Source: Hypericum androsaemum
Taxonomy: Eukaryota > Streptophyta > Magnoliopsida > Malpighiales > Hypericaceae
Direction: 5' to 3'
Assembly: GCA_963995505.1 (NCBI GenBank)
Contig: OZ023194.1
Location: 12,086,428-12,150,427 of the forward strand
Length of the DNA stretch: 64,000 nt
This document shows, one piece after another, positions 11,982 to 22,794 of the stretch. Position 1 is the stretch's first letter. Each line of letters starts with the position of its first letter. A model generated the notes under the pieces. The model was not told the DNA's origin. It made no database searches and saw only the letters and a list, made by a program, of their open reading frames with translations. The position numbers were made by a program, and so were the translations under genes.

Positions 11982-12945
11982 ATAGATAATACGAATTATC
12001 TGATTTACAAAACAATTACTGTTACCTGCCAATAAAGAAACAAAAGAGGAATTAACGAGAAGACAAGATGTACTGAAATTAAATAAAACAACGATGTACT
12101 GAAATTAAATAAAACAACGAAGCTAACTACTAAGGAGAAGACATGAAAGACATTTCTCCATGTGTACCCAAGGTTGGAGCAACCAGTAAACAAGCAAGAC
12201 TAGTGAAGAATCAAACTAAAGATTAAACCAGATTAGAACCGTCGGGGAGATTCTTAGGCTTTCAGCGATTTTGAGAATTTTTTTTGTCGGGGTAGGTTGC
12301 GGAACTGAGGTCTGAGATGAGGAGTGAGGGGTTTAGGTTTTTTTTTGCTGGGCTTTCTAATTAGGCGGACATCCAGTCGCTCAGCCAAGGTACGCAAATT
12401 CGGAAATTAGGAATTTATTATTCAAATTCGAATATAATAAAATTATCTGTATTCAAATACCAAAAAAATATTTATCCAATTATATGCTCACTCTTAATTA
12501 ATAATTACAAGACTCAAACTAAAAATTTGGTTAAAATATCTAACTTATTTAACCTTAACCAAGAAAGAAAAAGGAAATCAAATACAGTATCGCAGCGCTC
12601 GAATCATCGAAGCCAATTGACCCGACGCCAATAGAAACCCGGTGTTCATCTCTATCAAAATCTGGAAAACTTCAACAAGGACCTCAGTCCACGGACGCCT
12701 CAAGGTACTTTCTTAGCTTCCTTCTCCTTTTAAAGGTGGGATCTTTTTACTTTGACCGAATTCCATTTGGCTCCCATCTGGGTTCAATTGTCTGTATCAA
12801 TATTGGTAAAGCAAATTGGCCCATATGGGTCATCTGGGTTCTTCACAGATTTAGCATTTTCCCACTGTTAGTTTCTAATTTTTGGTCCCAATGTGGGGTT
12901 TCCTCAGTTGGTGGGTGTTCTTAAAGGAACAATCTTTGTGTTTTA
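11982..12945 (+). promoter_or_regulatory. Upstream region and probable 5'-UTR intron of the hydrolase gene
   Basis: AT-rich sequence leads to the hydrolase start. Near 12700 the sequence GACGCCTCAAG|GTACTTTC is a good splice donor following GC-richer leader-like DNA, which suggests a leader intron ending shortly before the ATG. No TATA box can be fixed with confidence. Confidence 0.35.
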
Positions 12946-13989
12946 ATGATGTTGAAGCATGGTGCCAAGGGTAAGACATGGTGGCAGGGTTTCCAAAGTG
13001 GATATCTGCTGGTGCTGCTTGCTTGTTTTGCCCTGTTGGGTGGTTTGATGTTGGTGATTCTTGGCAATGTTGAGAATCCCGCTGCTTCGTTCGGGGTGTC
13101 GAGGACGAAGTCGGATGATTTAGGCTCTCGGCGGTCCTACCCCCGTGTAGAGTTCAGAAACGGGACGGATCTGATATCGCAAGTGCCAGATTCTCCGAGA
13201 GCAGTTCTCTTCTTGGCTCATGGATGCAGTGGGAGAGCTGCCAACTTTTGGGAGAAGTCTTCTCACTGCCCGAAATGTGTTGGTCTACCCGAGGAATCGC
13301 GCATCGTTCTTGAAGCTATTGCTCGTGGATATGCTGTGCTCGCTATATCCAGTGTGGGAAGGTGCTGGACGTTTGAGGAGGAAATGCTAGTTGTTGAAAA
13401 TCTTATACTTTGGTGGGTTAAGGAAAATAATCTTGAAAAGCTCCCTCTGGTGGCTTTGGGGGCTTCTTCCGGTGGATATTTTGTTTCGGCATTAGCAACA
13501 AGATTGAAGTTTAGCAGCGTTGTTCTTATGATCGCTGAAGGAGTTTTTGATCGCCTTGATATAAGCAGGGAGTACCCTCCCATACTATTTGTGCATATGC
13601 CTAAAGACGTGTTTAGGAAGAACAAAATAACCGAGTTTGTGGAAGTTTTGAAGAAAAAGAGCATAGATGTTGCTGAGGTTGAATGCGTCGAGTTGCCATT
13701 GTCATCGGCGTTCTTGGCTGAAAGAATACAAGGATTTGATCAAAAACTGTCCGCCGGATTGTTCGAGCTATTTCGGGATAAGGGATTTATCGACTCCAAT
13801 GGATATATGATACGAGATGGGCGCGCAACGAGGTGGAAAGAAGCTATTCGACAAAGCAAGAATCTGCAGCTGGACAAGAACTTGTTCCAGCATGTGCAGG
13901 AGGAGTTAAATCTCGCATTTGCTTACCACGAAATGACAAGCTTGCAGTCGGAGCAGATCTTCAATTGGTTTGAATCTCACATCAAGTAA
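12946..13989 (+). CDS. Membrane-anchored alpha/beta hydrolase, plant conserved
   Basis: A single open frame of 347 residues; Met1 and Met2 are both possible starts. Residues about 20-40 form one hydrophobic helix, so the protein is probably a type II membrane protein with the hydrolase domain beyond it. The oxyanion-type motif is HGCSG (92-96), followed by a Cys pair (KSSHCPKCVGLPEE). The nucleophile elbow is GASSGG with Ser174 in GxSxG. Candidate acid and base residues are Asp221 and His328, which is inference. This layout matches an uncharacterised plant family of alpha/beta hydrolases; substrate unknown. The frame ends ATC AAG TAA, and the stop overlaps a GTAAGT donor-like word, so a spliced longer C-terminus is formally possible, though I see no convincing downstream exon. 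Confidence 0.87.
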   Translation: MMLKHGAKGKTWWQGFQSGYLLVLLACFALLGGLMLVILGNVENPAASFGVSRTKSDDLGSRRSYPRVEFRNGTDLISQVPDSPRAVLFLAHGCSGRAANFWEKSSHCPKCVGLPEESRIVLEAIARGYAVLAISSVGRCWTFEEEMLVVENLILWWVKENNLEKLPLVALGASSGGYFVSALATRLKFSSVVLMIAEGVFDRLDISREYPPILFVHMPKDVFRKNKITEFVEVLKKKSIDVAEVECVELPLSSAFLAERIQGFDQKLSAGLFELFRDKGFIDSNGYMIRDGRATRWKEAIRQSKNLQLDKNLFQHVQEELNLAFAYHEMTSLQSEQIFNWFESHIK

Positions 13990-14359
13990 GTAGCACTCGC
14001 CTGAAAATATCCTTACGAAAATGACTGCAAAATGCATTGCATCACATCATGAACCAGCATTCCGAGGGTTCAGATCATCGAGGTCAAATTCACAATTGAA
14101 ACTTAGGAGTAGATGATTCCATGCAAATTTGTGTTCACATTTGTCCTCCCGGATGCCCCTTTTTGTACCGGATGATGACGTTACTAGCATCTCTGCGAGA
14201 ATTACGTGACAAACAACTACTGATGTTAGATTTTCACATTGTCCTTTCATGCCAATTCTCCGGTGCTTGCACTGTAACGCGTAATGAGATCGCCCTTAAA
14301 CCTATCGGCTATCCGTCATTATGACAGTGAAGTTGCAGTTCAATAGTTCTGATTCGATA

Positions 14360-14500
14360 AACTTTGTGGGGATGGCTTTGATTCAACTGGAGTACTTTGT
14401 GGGGGAACATGATTTGGCATTTCGAGTGGATGCCTGTTGATGATACTGGAGATGAAACATCCTTTGAAGGCCAATATTTTTGCCCAGATCGAGAAATTGA
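14360..14500 (+). pseudogene. P450 C-terminal relic, CYP89-like
   Basis: A short plus-strand stretch reads MALIQLEYFVG, then after a one-base shift NMIWHFEWMPVDD, which matches the segment following the haem loop of CYP89 proteins (compare [16 protein letters not shown] in the copy at 15683). After another shift, MKHPLKANI matches the extreme C-terminus (MKLIKNPLKAYI in that copy), so about a dozen codons between them are lost. No haem Cys loop or upstream P450 sequence is visible. The relic lies between the hydrolase and the intact P450 and suggests an older, larger local P450 cluster. Confidence 0.7.
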
Positions 14501-15682
14501 AGTCACTTGGAACTATCTCCAAGTTGATGATTATGGATGGTTCTACTTCGTTCTTCCAGTTGTTGCAGTTGTCTGCATTTGTGAACTATGCTATGTCGCA
14601 TGCATTTAAACTTTCATATCTTGTGGTTTCACGGTTTTGCACTCATATTCCCCTCCTCGAGCTAATGTGGATCTCAACTCGAAAAATAAAATCGAAATCT
14701 AATTATGTACAAATTTTGATTCGATAAATTTTATTCGAAAGAATGCGGATAGGAAGAACTCAATAACAAGCGGAGGGAGCTCGGCCTTCGGTACTCTTGA
14801 TCTATAGTTGTATAAACCATCAACTGATCCATGTAATCTTCATCTGCTGGTAGCAGCATTTTTTTGAAATTATCCCCGAACCTGGATTAGTCGTGTAAAT
14901 GAAATATTAACCAATGCCTGTCTCCAACCAGGTTTATTAAAAAAATAACCATCTCTAACCAACTCTGATCTTTCTATTTCGTGCAAGACAAAAGGATTAT
15001 GTGACAAGGAAGTTTTAATCAATCGTATTTGTTTTGTCGTCACTTGTTCAATTATTGTGGCATACTACAATTAATTACCACCTCTGTCATATAATACAGA
15101 CAAGATAAGCATATATGGCCAACATGTCGCCACTCGTCCAACTCAGCATCGTGATTCTACGTTGAAAAAATAGCAATTTTTGAAGTATAATTTATACTAA
15201 ATGTGCTAATTTTTGCAGTTATTTTATTTTGCATTCAATATGTAACTCTTTCCATTTTGTCGAGTTGCTAGGGAGCTGTCTTATATTAGACTATTGAGAC
15301 GGCGATATGCCCTGTCTATCCCCATTACTTTAACAATCTTAAAATCTAGTTATATGCCTATTGTGAAATTTTATTTTAAAATGGTTATTTTGACAATACT
15401 TGTTCTATTTAAGAAGTACGAACTTGAAACTTCACTTAATCAAATCAGATCTCTCATCGCTCTTATAAGAATATCCTCTTTGTCTATCCATCTCCATTGC
15501 TCTAACAACCTCAATCAAAATCACCATCACCCTCTTTCTTTGAAGGTGGTACATCTGCTGCATCTTCTCATCAATTTCATGAATTGGTGGTATCCACCGT
15601 AAATTGCGCATGATATTAAGAGTCGATCACTGTCGGACGAACGGCTTTGCTAATTGTATCTCTGAAATTACCAGTGTTTGAC
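14501..15682. other. Intergenic, upstream of the intronless P450
   Basis: Mostly AT-rich. Open frames around 14437-14727 and 15294-15602 have no recognisable domain. The last few hundred bases are presumably the promoter of the plus-strand P450; no specific element could be assigned. Confidence 0.4.
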
Positions 15683-17215
15683 ATGGAAACCTGGCTAATA
15701 ATCCTAGCTTCTGTCCTAATGTCCCTGTTCTTAAAGCACCTCTTTACTAGAAACGGCCTTCCTCCGGGACCAACTCCACTCCCCATCATTGGAAACATCC
15801 TCCTCCTCAACAAACCTCCATCAGAACTCTACACCCTCCTCAGGAAACTTCACTCCAAGTACGGTCCGGTCATCACCCTCTACGTAGGCCATGTCCCCGT
15901 GATCTTCGTAGCTACTCGATCCGTGGCCCACGAGGCCTTTGTCCAAAAGGGTGCCATATTCTCCGGCCGATCCCCGTCCTTACCGAGCAGCATTGCCAAC
16001 CACAACAAGGATGCCATTTCCTCTGCTCCCTACGGTGAAACCTGGCGGATCCTCCGCAGCAATCTGATATACAATTTCCTGAACAATTCCAACATCAGGG
16101 CGTTTTCGCAGGGTCGGGATTGGTCCTTAAAGATCCTGATCAACAAGCTCGAAGCACAATCCAACTCCGGGACATGTCCTGTCCGAGTGATCAACCACTT
16201 CGAGTTCTCGTTGTATTGCTTGCAAGCCTTAATGACATTCGGTTCGAAGATCGAAGAGGAGCAGCTTATCAGGAAAATGAAACGAATCCATGACGATCTC
16301 TTCAGGTTGCTGTTCTCCAACGAGCTCAGACTGACCCCCAAGTTGGGCAAGATCCTGTTCCGGAAGCAATGGAAGGAGTTTCGACACGTGTGCGAAGAGC
16401 GGGACGAGGTTCTGCTTCCTCTAGTAAGAGCAAGGAAGAAATACATCCAAGACAGGAAACCTGAGGGACAGGATTATTCCTCGTCTTACGTTGACACATT
16501 GTTCGATTTGGAAATTCCTGACGAGAATGGTAAGAGCACGAAGCTTGAGGAAGACCACATAGTTAGCCTGTGCACGGAAGTCCTCAACGGAGGATCTCAC
16601 ACAACATCAGCCTTGTTCCACTGGATGATGGCGGAGATTGTCAGCTCCCGGCGGATTCAGGACACGTTGTTCGCGGAGATTGGCAAGGTCGTCGGAGAAG
16701 CCAGGGACGTGACTGTGAAGGACGATGATCTGGTTAAGATACCCTACTTGAAGGCCGTGGTGTTGGAAGGGCTAAGGCTCCATCCGATAGCGGATTTCAC
16801 CTTCCCTCGATCCGCGAATACGGACGCCGAGCTACATGGCTACAAGGTGCCTAAAGGATGCGACGTGGTGTACACGGTCGGAGAAGTTGTTACGGACCCG
16901 GAAGTGTGGGACGATCCCCTGGTGTTTCGGCCTGAGAGGTTCCTGACCGATGCGAAAGGCCGGAGTAGTGTCAGCTTTGATATAACTGGGAGTAAGGAGA
17001 TAAGGATGATACCATTTGGGGCTGGGAGGAGAATTTGTCCTGGAAGTGGCCTTGCAATCCACCATTTGGAGTATTTTGTGGCCAACTTGATTTGGAAGTT
17101 CGATTGGATCCCTTTCGATGGAGATTCTCCTGACTTGTCTGAGAGAATTGATGTCGGGATGAAGCTGATCAAGAATCCATTGAAGGCTTATATATCTCCA
17201 AGGTCAGGAAATTGA
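15683..17215 (+). CDS. CYP89A: Cytochrome P450, CYP89A-like, intronless
   Basis: A single exon of 510 residues starting at METWLIILAS, where the anchor helix begins; an in-frame ATG at 15647 would add 12 residues but is less like the family. Features in order: anchor (about 3-20), proline hinge GLPPGPTPLP, I-helix GGSHTT (303-308), ExxR at 362-365, FRPERF (415-420), haem loop PFGAGRRICPG with Cys452, then [16 protein letters not shown]. The I-helix is odd: the acidic residue normally found in A/G-G-x-D/E-T-T is His306, whereas the paralogue at 4651-7832 has Asp. That acid helps proton delivery in most P450s, so catalysis may differ. Otherwise the protein is full length and uninterrupted. Confidence 0.93.
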   Translation: METWLIILASVLMSLFLKHLFTRNGLPPGPTPLPIIGNILLLNKPPSELYTLLRKLHSKYGPVITLYVGHVPVIFVATRSVAHEAFVQKGAIFSGRSPSLPSSIANHNKDAISSAPYGETWRILRSNLIYNFLNNSNIRAFSQGRDWSLKILINKLEAQSNSGTCPVRVINHFEFSLYCLQALMTFGSKIEEEQLIRKMKRIHDDLFRLLFSNELRLTPKLGKILFRKQWKEFRHVCEERDEVLLPLVRARKKYIQDRKPEGQDYSSSYVDTLFDLEIPDENGKSTKLEEDHIVSLCTEVLNGGSHTTSALFHWMMAEIVSSRRIQDTLFAEIGKVVGEARDVTVKDDDLVKIPYLKAVVLEGLRLHPIADFTFPRSANTDAELHGYKVPKGCDVVYTVGEVVTDPEVWDDPLVFRPERFLTDAKGRSSVSFDITGSKEIRMIPFGAGRRICPGSGLAIHHLEYFVANLIWKFDWIPFDGDSPDLSERIDVGMKLIKNPLKAYISPRSGN

Positions 17216-17235
17216 GCCAGCATCTTGAACCAAAC

Positions 17236-17335
17236 TTATCTTTATGTTACCAACAAGCATTTAGATCAACTGGTGACCAAGAAGTCTCGAGTTCGATTCT
17301 TTGAAAATGCAGCATTGTTAAATACTTGTAGGACA
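17236..17335 (+). repeat. Probable tRNA-derived SINE copy
   Basis: ATCAACTGGTGACC and the following GTCTCGAGTTCGATTCTTTG resemble the A-box and B-box spacing of tRNA-derived SINEs (B box near GGTTCGANNCC). Related copies lie at about 18400-18525 and 54018-54150. The copy is diverged; neither a tail nor a target duplication was identified. Confidence 0.5.
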
Positions 17336-18399
17336 ACGGAAATGTTCTGATTGTTTAACTTGAATCTTGATTAGTCGGCACAGCAAATGTTTGGATTTCA
17401 ATTGATTTCAACAAAAAATCTATCAGCAAGTTGTAAGCATATGCTGATACTCACTAGGTTAGTCTCTGAGTTTATTCAAAGATTTATAAGCTAATTAATT
17501 CAATTGAACCCCCGGTAAAAATTACAAAGTTTATCGATGCTATATTTTCTAAGTTCGACTTCAAACTTTTTATAGTGTCTGAGACTTCTAATTAAAGTAA
17601 AAGGATTGTAAAAGATGATTAATATCTTTGTATTTCGAGAACTGAAATGTGAAATGTGAAATGTGATTCACGTGATTATTTGTTAAGAATTCAGCAACTA
17701 GAGAACAAAACGAGCAAAGAACACGGATGCAAGAGATAACGTGGTTCGGTCTAGTACCTAAGTCCACGGTGAGAAAATGAGAACTTTTATTGATGGATCC
17801 GAGTCACAAAGCTATATCTAACATAGGGTAACACGTTCTTATACAATAGATGAACCCTTGGTGTACAAGAAACTTATCTAGGTCCAATTAGGAGTCTGAA
17901 ACAAGAGTCGAAACTAAACTAGAAAAGTCTACCGCGGGGACCTGGTTAGCGATCGCCAGTTACCCAAATTGTCCAACTTCTATAACATGTGACTTGCGAT
18001 CGCCAACCACCACATCTCGCCACACTCAACATTATTCAATGTTGAAAACTGAAGGAGGAAATTCGTCGCGGTTGTGTTGGACGGGTTTATAATTTTTCAC
18101 GTGAATGCATCTGCCAAGTTTTGCCAATGCCGTCGATATTTTTTATATCTTCAAATAGATCTTGCATCATAGGTAGGACAAAATGTTTATGCGTCACTGA
18201 CCCCAGTTGGCCATAATATACTCAATTTAGAAAAATAGTATATTTGAAAAGTATATTTTTATAGGAAATGTACGACAAAATTTGCAGCATAGAAAGGAAT
18301 CTTTTTCGTGGTGGCCAAGGGAAAGACTATTCAACCGTTCGTTCTTTGAAATTAAATACATTGTCCAGCATAAAAATCTCATCGACGGTGAACTTATCT
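17336..18399. other. Intergenic, with possible LTR-type remnant at 17690-18060
   Basis: AT-rich DNA. The segment from about 17690 carries ATAACGTGGTTCGGTC followed by CCTAAGTCCACGG, wording I associate with dispersed plant LTR or SINE repeats, but no second copy is present in the window, so this stays tentative. GCGATCGCC occurs twice (about 17948 and 17996). Confidence 0.3.
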
Positions 18400-18525
18400 T
18401 ATCTTTTTGTTACCAAGAAGTATTTCAATCAATTGGTAAAGGCGTTGTTTTAGCTTAATCAAGAGATCTCGAGTTTGAGTCTTTGAAAATACAGCAGCTT
18501 TAAAAATTTGTCGATAGAGTTTTGT
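18400..18525 (+). repeat. Probable tRNA-derived SINE copy
   Basis: TCAATTGGTAAAGGCGTTG is A-box-like and ATCTCGAGTTTGAGTCTTTG is B-box-like. The wording matches the copies at 17236-17335 and 54018-54150 (shared GTTACCAA..., TCTCGAGTT..., TTTGAAAAT.CAGCA). Ends not resolved. Confidence 0.55.
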
Positions 18526-18649
18526 CATCTTTCAAAGTCCCCTCCTGACTCGAGGTCTCTATTAACATGTCAGATCAAGTGCGCATTGATACAAACACGA
18601 GAATTTATTAACTATATAGTCATCCAAACACAATAAATAGTTCAGGAAC

Positions 18650-20918
18650 TTAAATTTTTGATATTGCAGCTGGTGGGTATTGCCCGTAGCGTTGAGTAAA
18701 CTGGAGCAACTTGTCTCTCGGCGGAAGAGTGCCTTCGACAATTTCCGAGCTGACAAAGTTTAGAATCCATTCGCTTAAAATCGGGTAATTGCAATCGAGT
18801 ACCTTAATCCCAGCGAGTTCTTCAAAGACATCCAACCAGAGAATCATCCAACCCAAGGCAATATCGACGTAGCCAATAGAAATTCCTCCAAAAAATTTCT
18901 TGCCCTTCACCTTGAGCTCTTGCTCGAGGAGCTGCAAGGCCACTTTTGCTTGAGCCGCCTCTCTATCCTGTTTCTCCTTATTCCCAACGAAGAGCTTCGC
19001 CCTCCTAACTGGCTTGTGTAGCTAACGGAAAATATACATAGAAACCATACTCAAAATACTATGTTTATTTAGATATGTGACTATCTTAGATCATTTCGGG
19101 TAAGCGATTGGTGCTTAATTGCACCTTGGTGTAAGAGATCAGTACTTTAATGTACATTTGGTATAACTTTTTTGGAAAATAATACAATTTTATTTATATA
19201 AAAAAGACGGTTCAAACAGCCATGTTAAGATATAGAGAAAATTATTCTCAAGTCCCTATGTTTGCTTAAATATACTCAAAAGTCTCCCGTATTTGCAAAA
19301 TACACCCCAACGTCTCTCGTGTTTGATTTTAGGGATAAGTACCATTTGAATCCTGTAGTTTACACTAATTTTGCGATATGATCCTGAGGTTTAGAAACGA
19401 CTTTTTTGGTAGTTGTGGTTTCACTTTTTTTTACTTATTTTTTTATACTTTTTTTAAAAACTCCTCATTTAACCCCAACCCACAACCTAACCCAACCCAT
19501 CTTCTTCAAGTGTTCCTTTACAAGTTTTTTGTCGATCTGAGCGGCACCGGTGATCATATTCTTGACGTCGCCGGCTACCTCCACCTCCTGGAACCACAAC
19601 TACCAAAAAAATTATTTCTAAACCTCTAGATCATATCACAAAATCTGTGTAAACCGCAGGATTCATATGGTACTTATCCCTTGATTTTATTATACTTTCG
19701 GGTCCCTATCGCCGGTATATTCGATTTTCTCCGGCGAAGGCTCACTTGAAAAGACCAAAAATGCCCATAACCATTAAAAAAATCCATTTTCGTTTATATC
19801 TTAGGGGAAATTTTGGTCTAAACGAAAATGGTTGAAGGTGGGAGGAAGAAGAAGGGGAAGAAAAATGAGTTTTATTTTTTTAGTGGGAGGGGCATTTTGG
19901 TCTTTTCAAGTGGGCCTTTGCTGGAGAAAATTGAATATTCCGACAACAGGGACCCGAAAGTATAATAAAATCAAATACGAGGAACGTTGGCGTGTATTTT
20001 GCAAATATGGAAGACTTTTGAGTATATTTAAGCAAATACGGGTACATGAGAGTAATTTTCCCTAAGATATAATAGGCATTGACTTGGATGGAGCGACTAG
20101 AGGGTAAAATTTTATAATAGAATATAAACAAAATAAATGGTGTTAAGATATTTGGACAGTAATCTTATCAAAATTATGCACACAACTACTTTCTCTAAAA
20201 AATATCTATTAATTGAGATAATGAGAACTTCTTAGGTATTTTGTCTCCGTTGCAGACTGGAACAACCGAGTAAAATATATAGCATAGTAGATTGAGTAAT
20301 TTATTTAGTAAAATCAATTACCAAATTACAGATTCAATTTAGTAGATAGATGTAGTAAGTGTACATGTGTTTAGCTGCATTAATTATTATTTTATAAATT
20401 AAGTTTAAATAAATTATATAAACTATTTATTTATATAAAAAATACTGATGGTTTGATATAAAATTTATAATTATATTTTCATGAACCCTAGCCACACCAC
20501 TAATCAAATAATCTTAACTACATCGCTGTTTTTATACTATCTGATATTCGGATAGTCACTAGATCAACTAATCCAAGTTGAAAAATCAAAGAATACATAC
20601 CTTGTCTTCGATGAAGTTACCCCAAAAGCGAGCCATTGCTTTGTCACAAGGATCTCGAGGCATTATGAAAGGCTGGTACTTCCATGTCTCGTCAATGTAC
20701 TCAACAATGGCTAGGGAATCAATAATCACTTTCCCGTTGTGAACAAGAACTGGAATCTTCTGGGAAACTGGGTTGAGCTTCTGCAGAAGCGGGCTCTTAT
20801 TGTAAACATCTTCTTCTACCACCTCGAATGGGATCCCCTTCAGCTTCAGCGCCCATTGAACTCTGCAAGCGAGTGGGCTAAAGCAGTTACCAAGGAGGAT
20901 GACCTCTCCGTTGGCCAT
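18650..20918 (-). CDS. GSTU: Tau-class glutathione S-transferase, two exons
   Basis: Conjugates glutathione to electrophilic substrates in the cytosol; usually stress- or xenobiotic-responsive. Exon 1 is 20918-20601 (106 residues), joined GACAAG|GTATGT to GTTAG|CTACAC, exon 2 is 19021-18650 (123 residues), for 229 residues. The single intron after the EDK motif is the usual tau-class position. The thioredoxin-like half starts MANGEVILLGNCFSPLACRV with catalytic-type Ser14 in NCFSP; IPVL at 55-58 carries the cis-proline, and DSLAIVEYID is the glutathione-binding strand-loop, with Asp where Glu is common. Exon 2 has KKFFGGISIGYVDIALG and the PPRDKLLQF ending. The intron (1579 bp) is more than half transposon: two nested Mutator-like elements. 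Another transposon stack begins about 145 bp upstream of the ATG, so the promoter may be affected. Confidence 0.92.
19235..20062. mobile_element. Mutator-like MITE (outer), in GST intron
   Basis: Long terminal inverted repeats: the left end starts GAGAAAATTATTCTCAAGTC and the right end reads back as GGGAAAATTACTCTC; similarity runs roughly 200 bp through the TTTTGGTCTTTTCAAGT region. It is flanked by an exact 9-bp duplication TAAGATATA (19226-19234 and 20063-20071), as expected for the Mutator superfamily. Without the element nested inside it (19332-19680) it is about 470 bp. It has no coding sequence. It resembles the terminal repeats of the element at 50292-51436 (shared GGGTCCC, CCGGCGAA and ACCTGAAA-type words). 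Confidence 0.88.
19332..19680. mobile_element. Mutator-like MITE (inner), nested in the outer MITE
   Basis: A 349-bp element with terminal inverted repeats of about 95 bp: GGGATAAGTACCATTTGAAT at the left, and the complement (ATGGTACTTATCCC) at the right. It has an exact 9-bp duplication TTGATTTTA (19323-19331 and 19681-19689) and splits the left arm of the outer MITE, so it is the younger insertion. Its terminal repeats match those of the larger element at 21063-26043. The middle (about 19520-19590) is GC-richer and may be captured sequence. Confidence 0.9.
20072..20600. other. Rest of GST intron
   Basis: AT-rich intron sequence of the minus-strand GST gene with no further element that I can define. 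Confidence 0.5.
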
Positions 20919-21367
20919 TTCTTAATCAGGATTCTGAATATTAAAATTTGTGGATCTAGTTTAGAGAACCTTGTGTTAATACGTCAGTTTTGTGCTTGCT
21001 GCAAGGTTTATAAATGCCTTGTTACATGCGCCTTGCACAGCTGTGTGCATGATTAATTAATTGAGATAAGTAAGACTACTCATAACAGCAATCCACCCAA
21101 TCCAGTTCACGGAATAAACAATTAATTTCTCTCTCATCCATACCCAATTTAACCCAATCCAATTCAATTACATATTTTTCTACTCACAGCAGCAACCCAG
21201 TTCATAGAATAAATAATTAATTTCTCTCTCATCCACATATTATCTACTATCATTTTTTGGAATACTAAATTAGATAAAAATACTCTAGGTATAAATGGAA
21301 GTCGAAAATGATAAATTACGAATACGGAAATTTCAAATTACAAATACAAAAATTTGAAATTACATAA

Positions 21368-22705
21368 TTAATTATCGTTTCCGAACTTTTGCCAAATATG
21401 CTCAATTAAATCACTTTTCAGAGCGTTATGAGCTTCTCTATTGCGAAGTTGTTCCCTAGCAATCATGTAGGTGGATAGATTTCCGATGCGTTCAATAGAG
21501 AATTGAAAAGGTTCTTCGTTGTCCTCTTCATTTTGGGATTCGGCCGGATCATGATAACGGAGATATGTGTCTCGTTCGTCCTCGACTATCATATTGTACA
21601 ATATGATGCAAGCCTTCATAATTCTTCCCATTAACTTCTTGTCCCAAAGAAGACATGGACGTCGAATGAATGCAAAACGAGCCTGTAGAACTCCAAAAGC
21701 TCGCTCAACATCTTTTCTAGCAGCCTCTTGATGTTGAGCGAATAACTTGTGTTTTAAGGTTGACGGAGATGTAATTGACTTGACAAATGCAGCCCATGCA
21801 GGATATATCCCATCAGTGAGATAATATGCCATTTTATTTTGTCGACCGTTGACGACATAACTCACTTTTGGTGCTCGGCCTTCCAAGACATCACTAAAAA
21901 CAGGAGATCGGTGCAATACATTAATATCATTGAGAGTACCTGGTGTTCCAAAGAAAGCATGCCATATCCATAAGTCATATGATGCAACTGCTTCCAGAAT
22001 AATTGTAGGCTTTCCGCTCCTTCCTGCATATTGCCCAGCCCATGCATTAGGACAATTTTTTTATTTCCAGTGCATACAGTCAATACTACCTATCATGTCC
22101 GGGAATCCACGTTGTTCCCCAACGTAGAGAAGTCTTGCCAGATCCTGTGCATTGGGCCTTCTCAGGTACTCGTTCCCGAAGCAAGAAATTATACCTTCTA
22201 CGAACTTCATGAGAGCTTCCCGTGTTGTAGATGCACCCATTTTCAGGTATTCATCAACCACATCGGTTGATGTCCCATAAGCTAACACCCTCATAGCTCC
22301 GGTATATTTCTGTATGGCTGTCAGACCAAGGGTACCTGCAGCATTTATTCTTTGTTGAAAATATTGGTCATTGGCACTAACCGCCTCCACAATGCGAAGG
22401 AATAACGGTCGTTGCATGCGAAACCTCATCTGGAAGACCTCAAGTGAATACGTTGGCCTGTTGACAAAATAGTCATTCATCAAGCGCTCCTCACCAATTC
22501 TTCGTTCCCTATTGACATATCGCCTTCGCCTTGGAGGTGGTGGAACTCCCTGGATCAGACTAGGATTGACTACGAACGCATCCTCGAGTAAGTGATCAAT
22601 TTGTCGATTTTGTTCACTTCTTCGTGCTTCCCATTCATCAAATTCTCTGGTGAATGAAGCACTAGAACTTGAATCTGAATCTGATGTATTTTCACTGAGA
22701 GACAT
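21368..22705 (-). pseudogene. PIF/Harbinger DDE transposase with one nonsense codon
   Basis: The start is taken at MSLSENTSDSDSSSS (22705), because upstream codons lie in the tandem-repeat block. The frame covers 446 codons, and the only break is a TAA at 22063-22061, just after the SIDCMHWK motif that holds the first catalytic Asp; relatives usually have Trp there. After it the frame stays open: GTLNDINVL gives the second Asp and KDVERAFGVLQARF the Glu. The N-terminal part has an Arg-rich patch (PPPPRRRRYVNRERR) and a helix-turn-helix-like region (LTAIQKYTGAMRVLAYG). Two shorter products could be made. Without read-through it should be inactive, although a functional copy elsewhere could mobilise the element. 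Confidence 0.88.
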
Positions 22706-22794
22706 TTGTGATGAGATTTGATTATAGTGAAGAATATTGGAAGGCTTTTGGGTATATTTAAGTTTGTTATGGTCACCAATATATATAGAAGTTT

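Noticed and set aside
4651..20918. Biosynthetic cluster of P450s and GST
   Set aside because: P450 paralogues are a tandem family and GST is a general detoxification enzyme; no scaffold-forming enzyme (terpene synthase, PKS and the like) is nearby.
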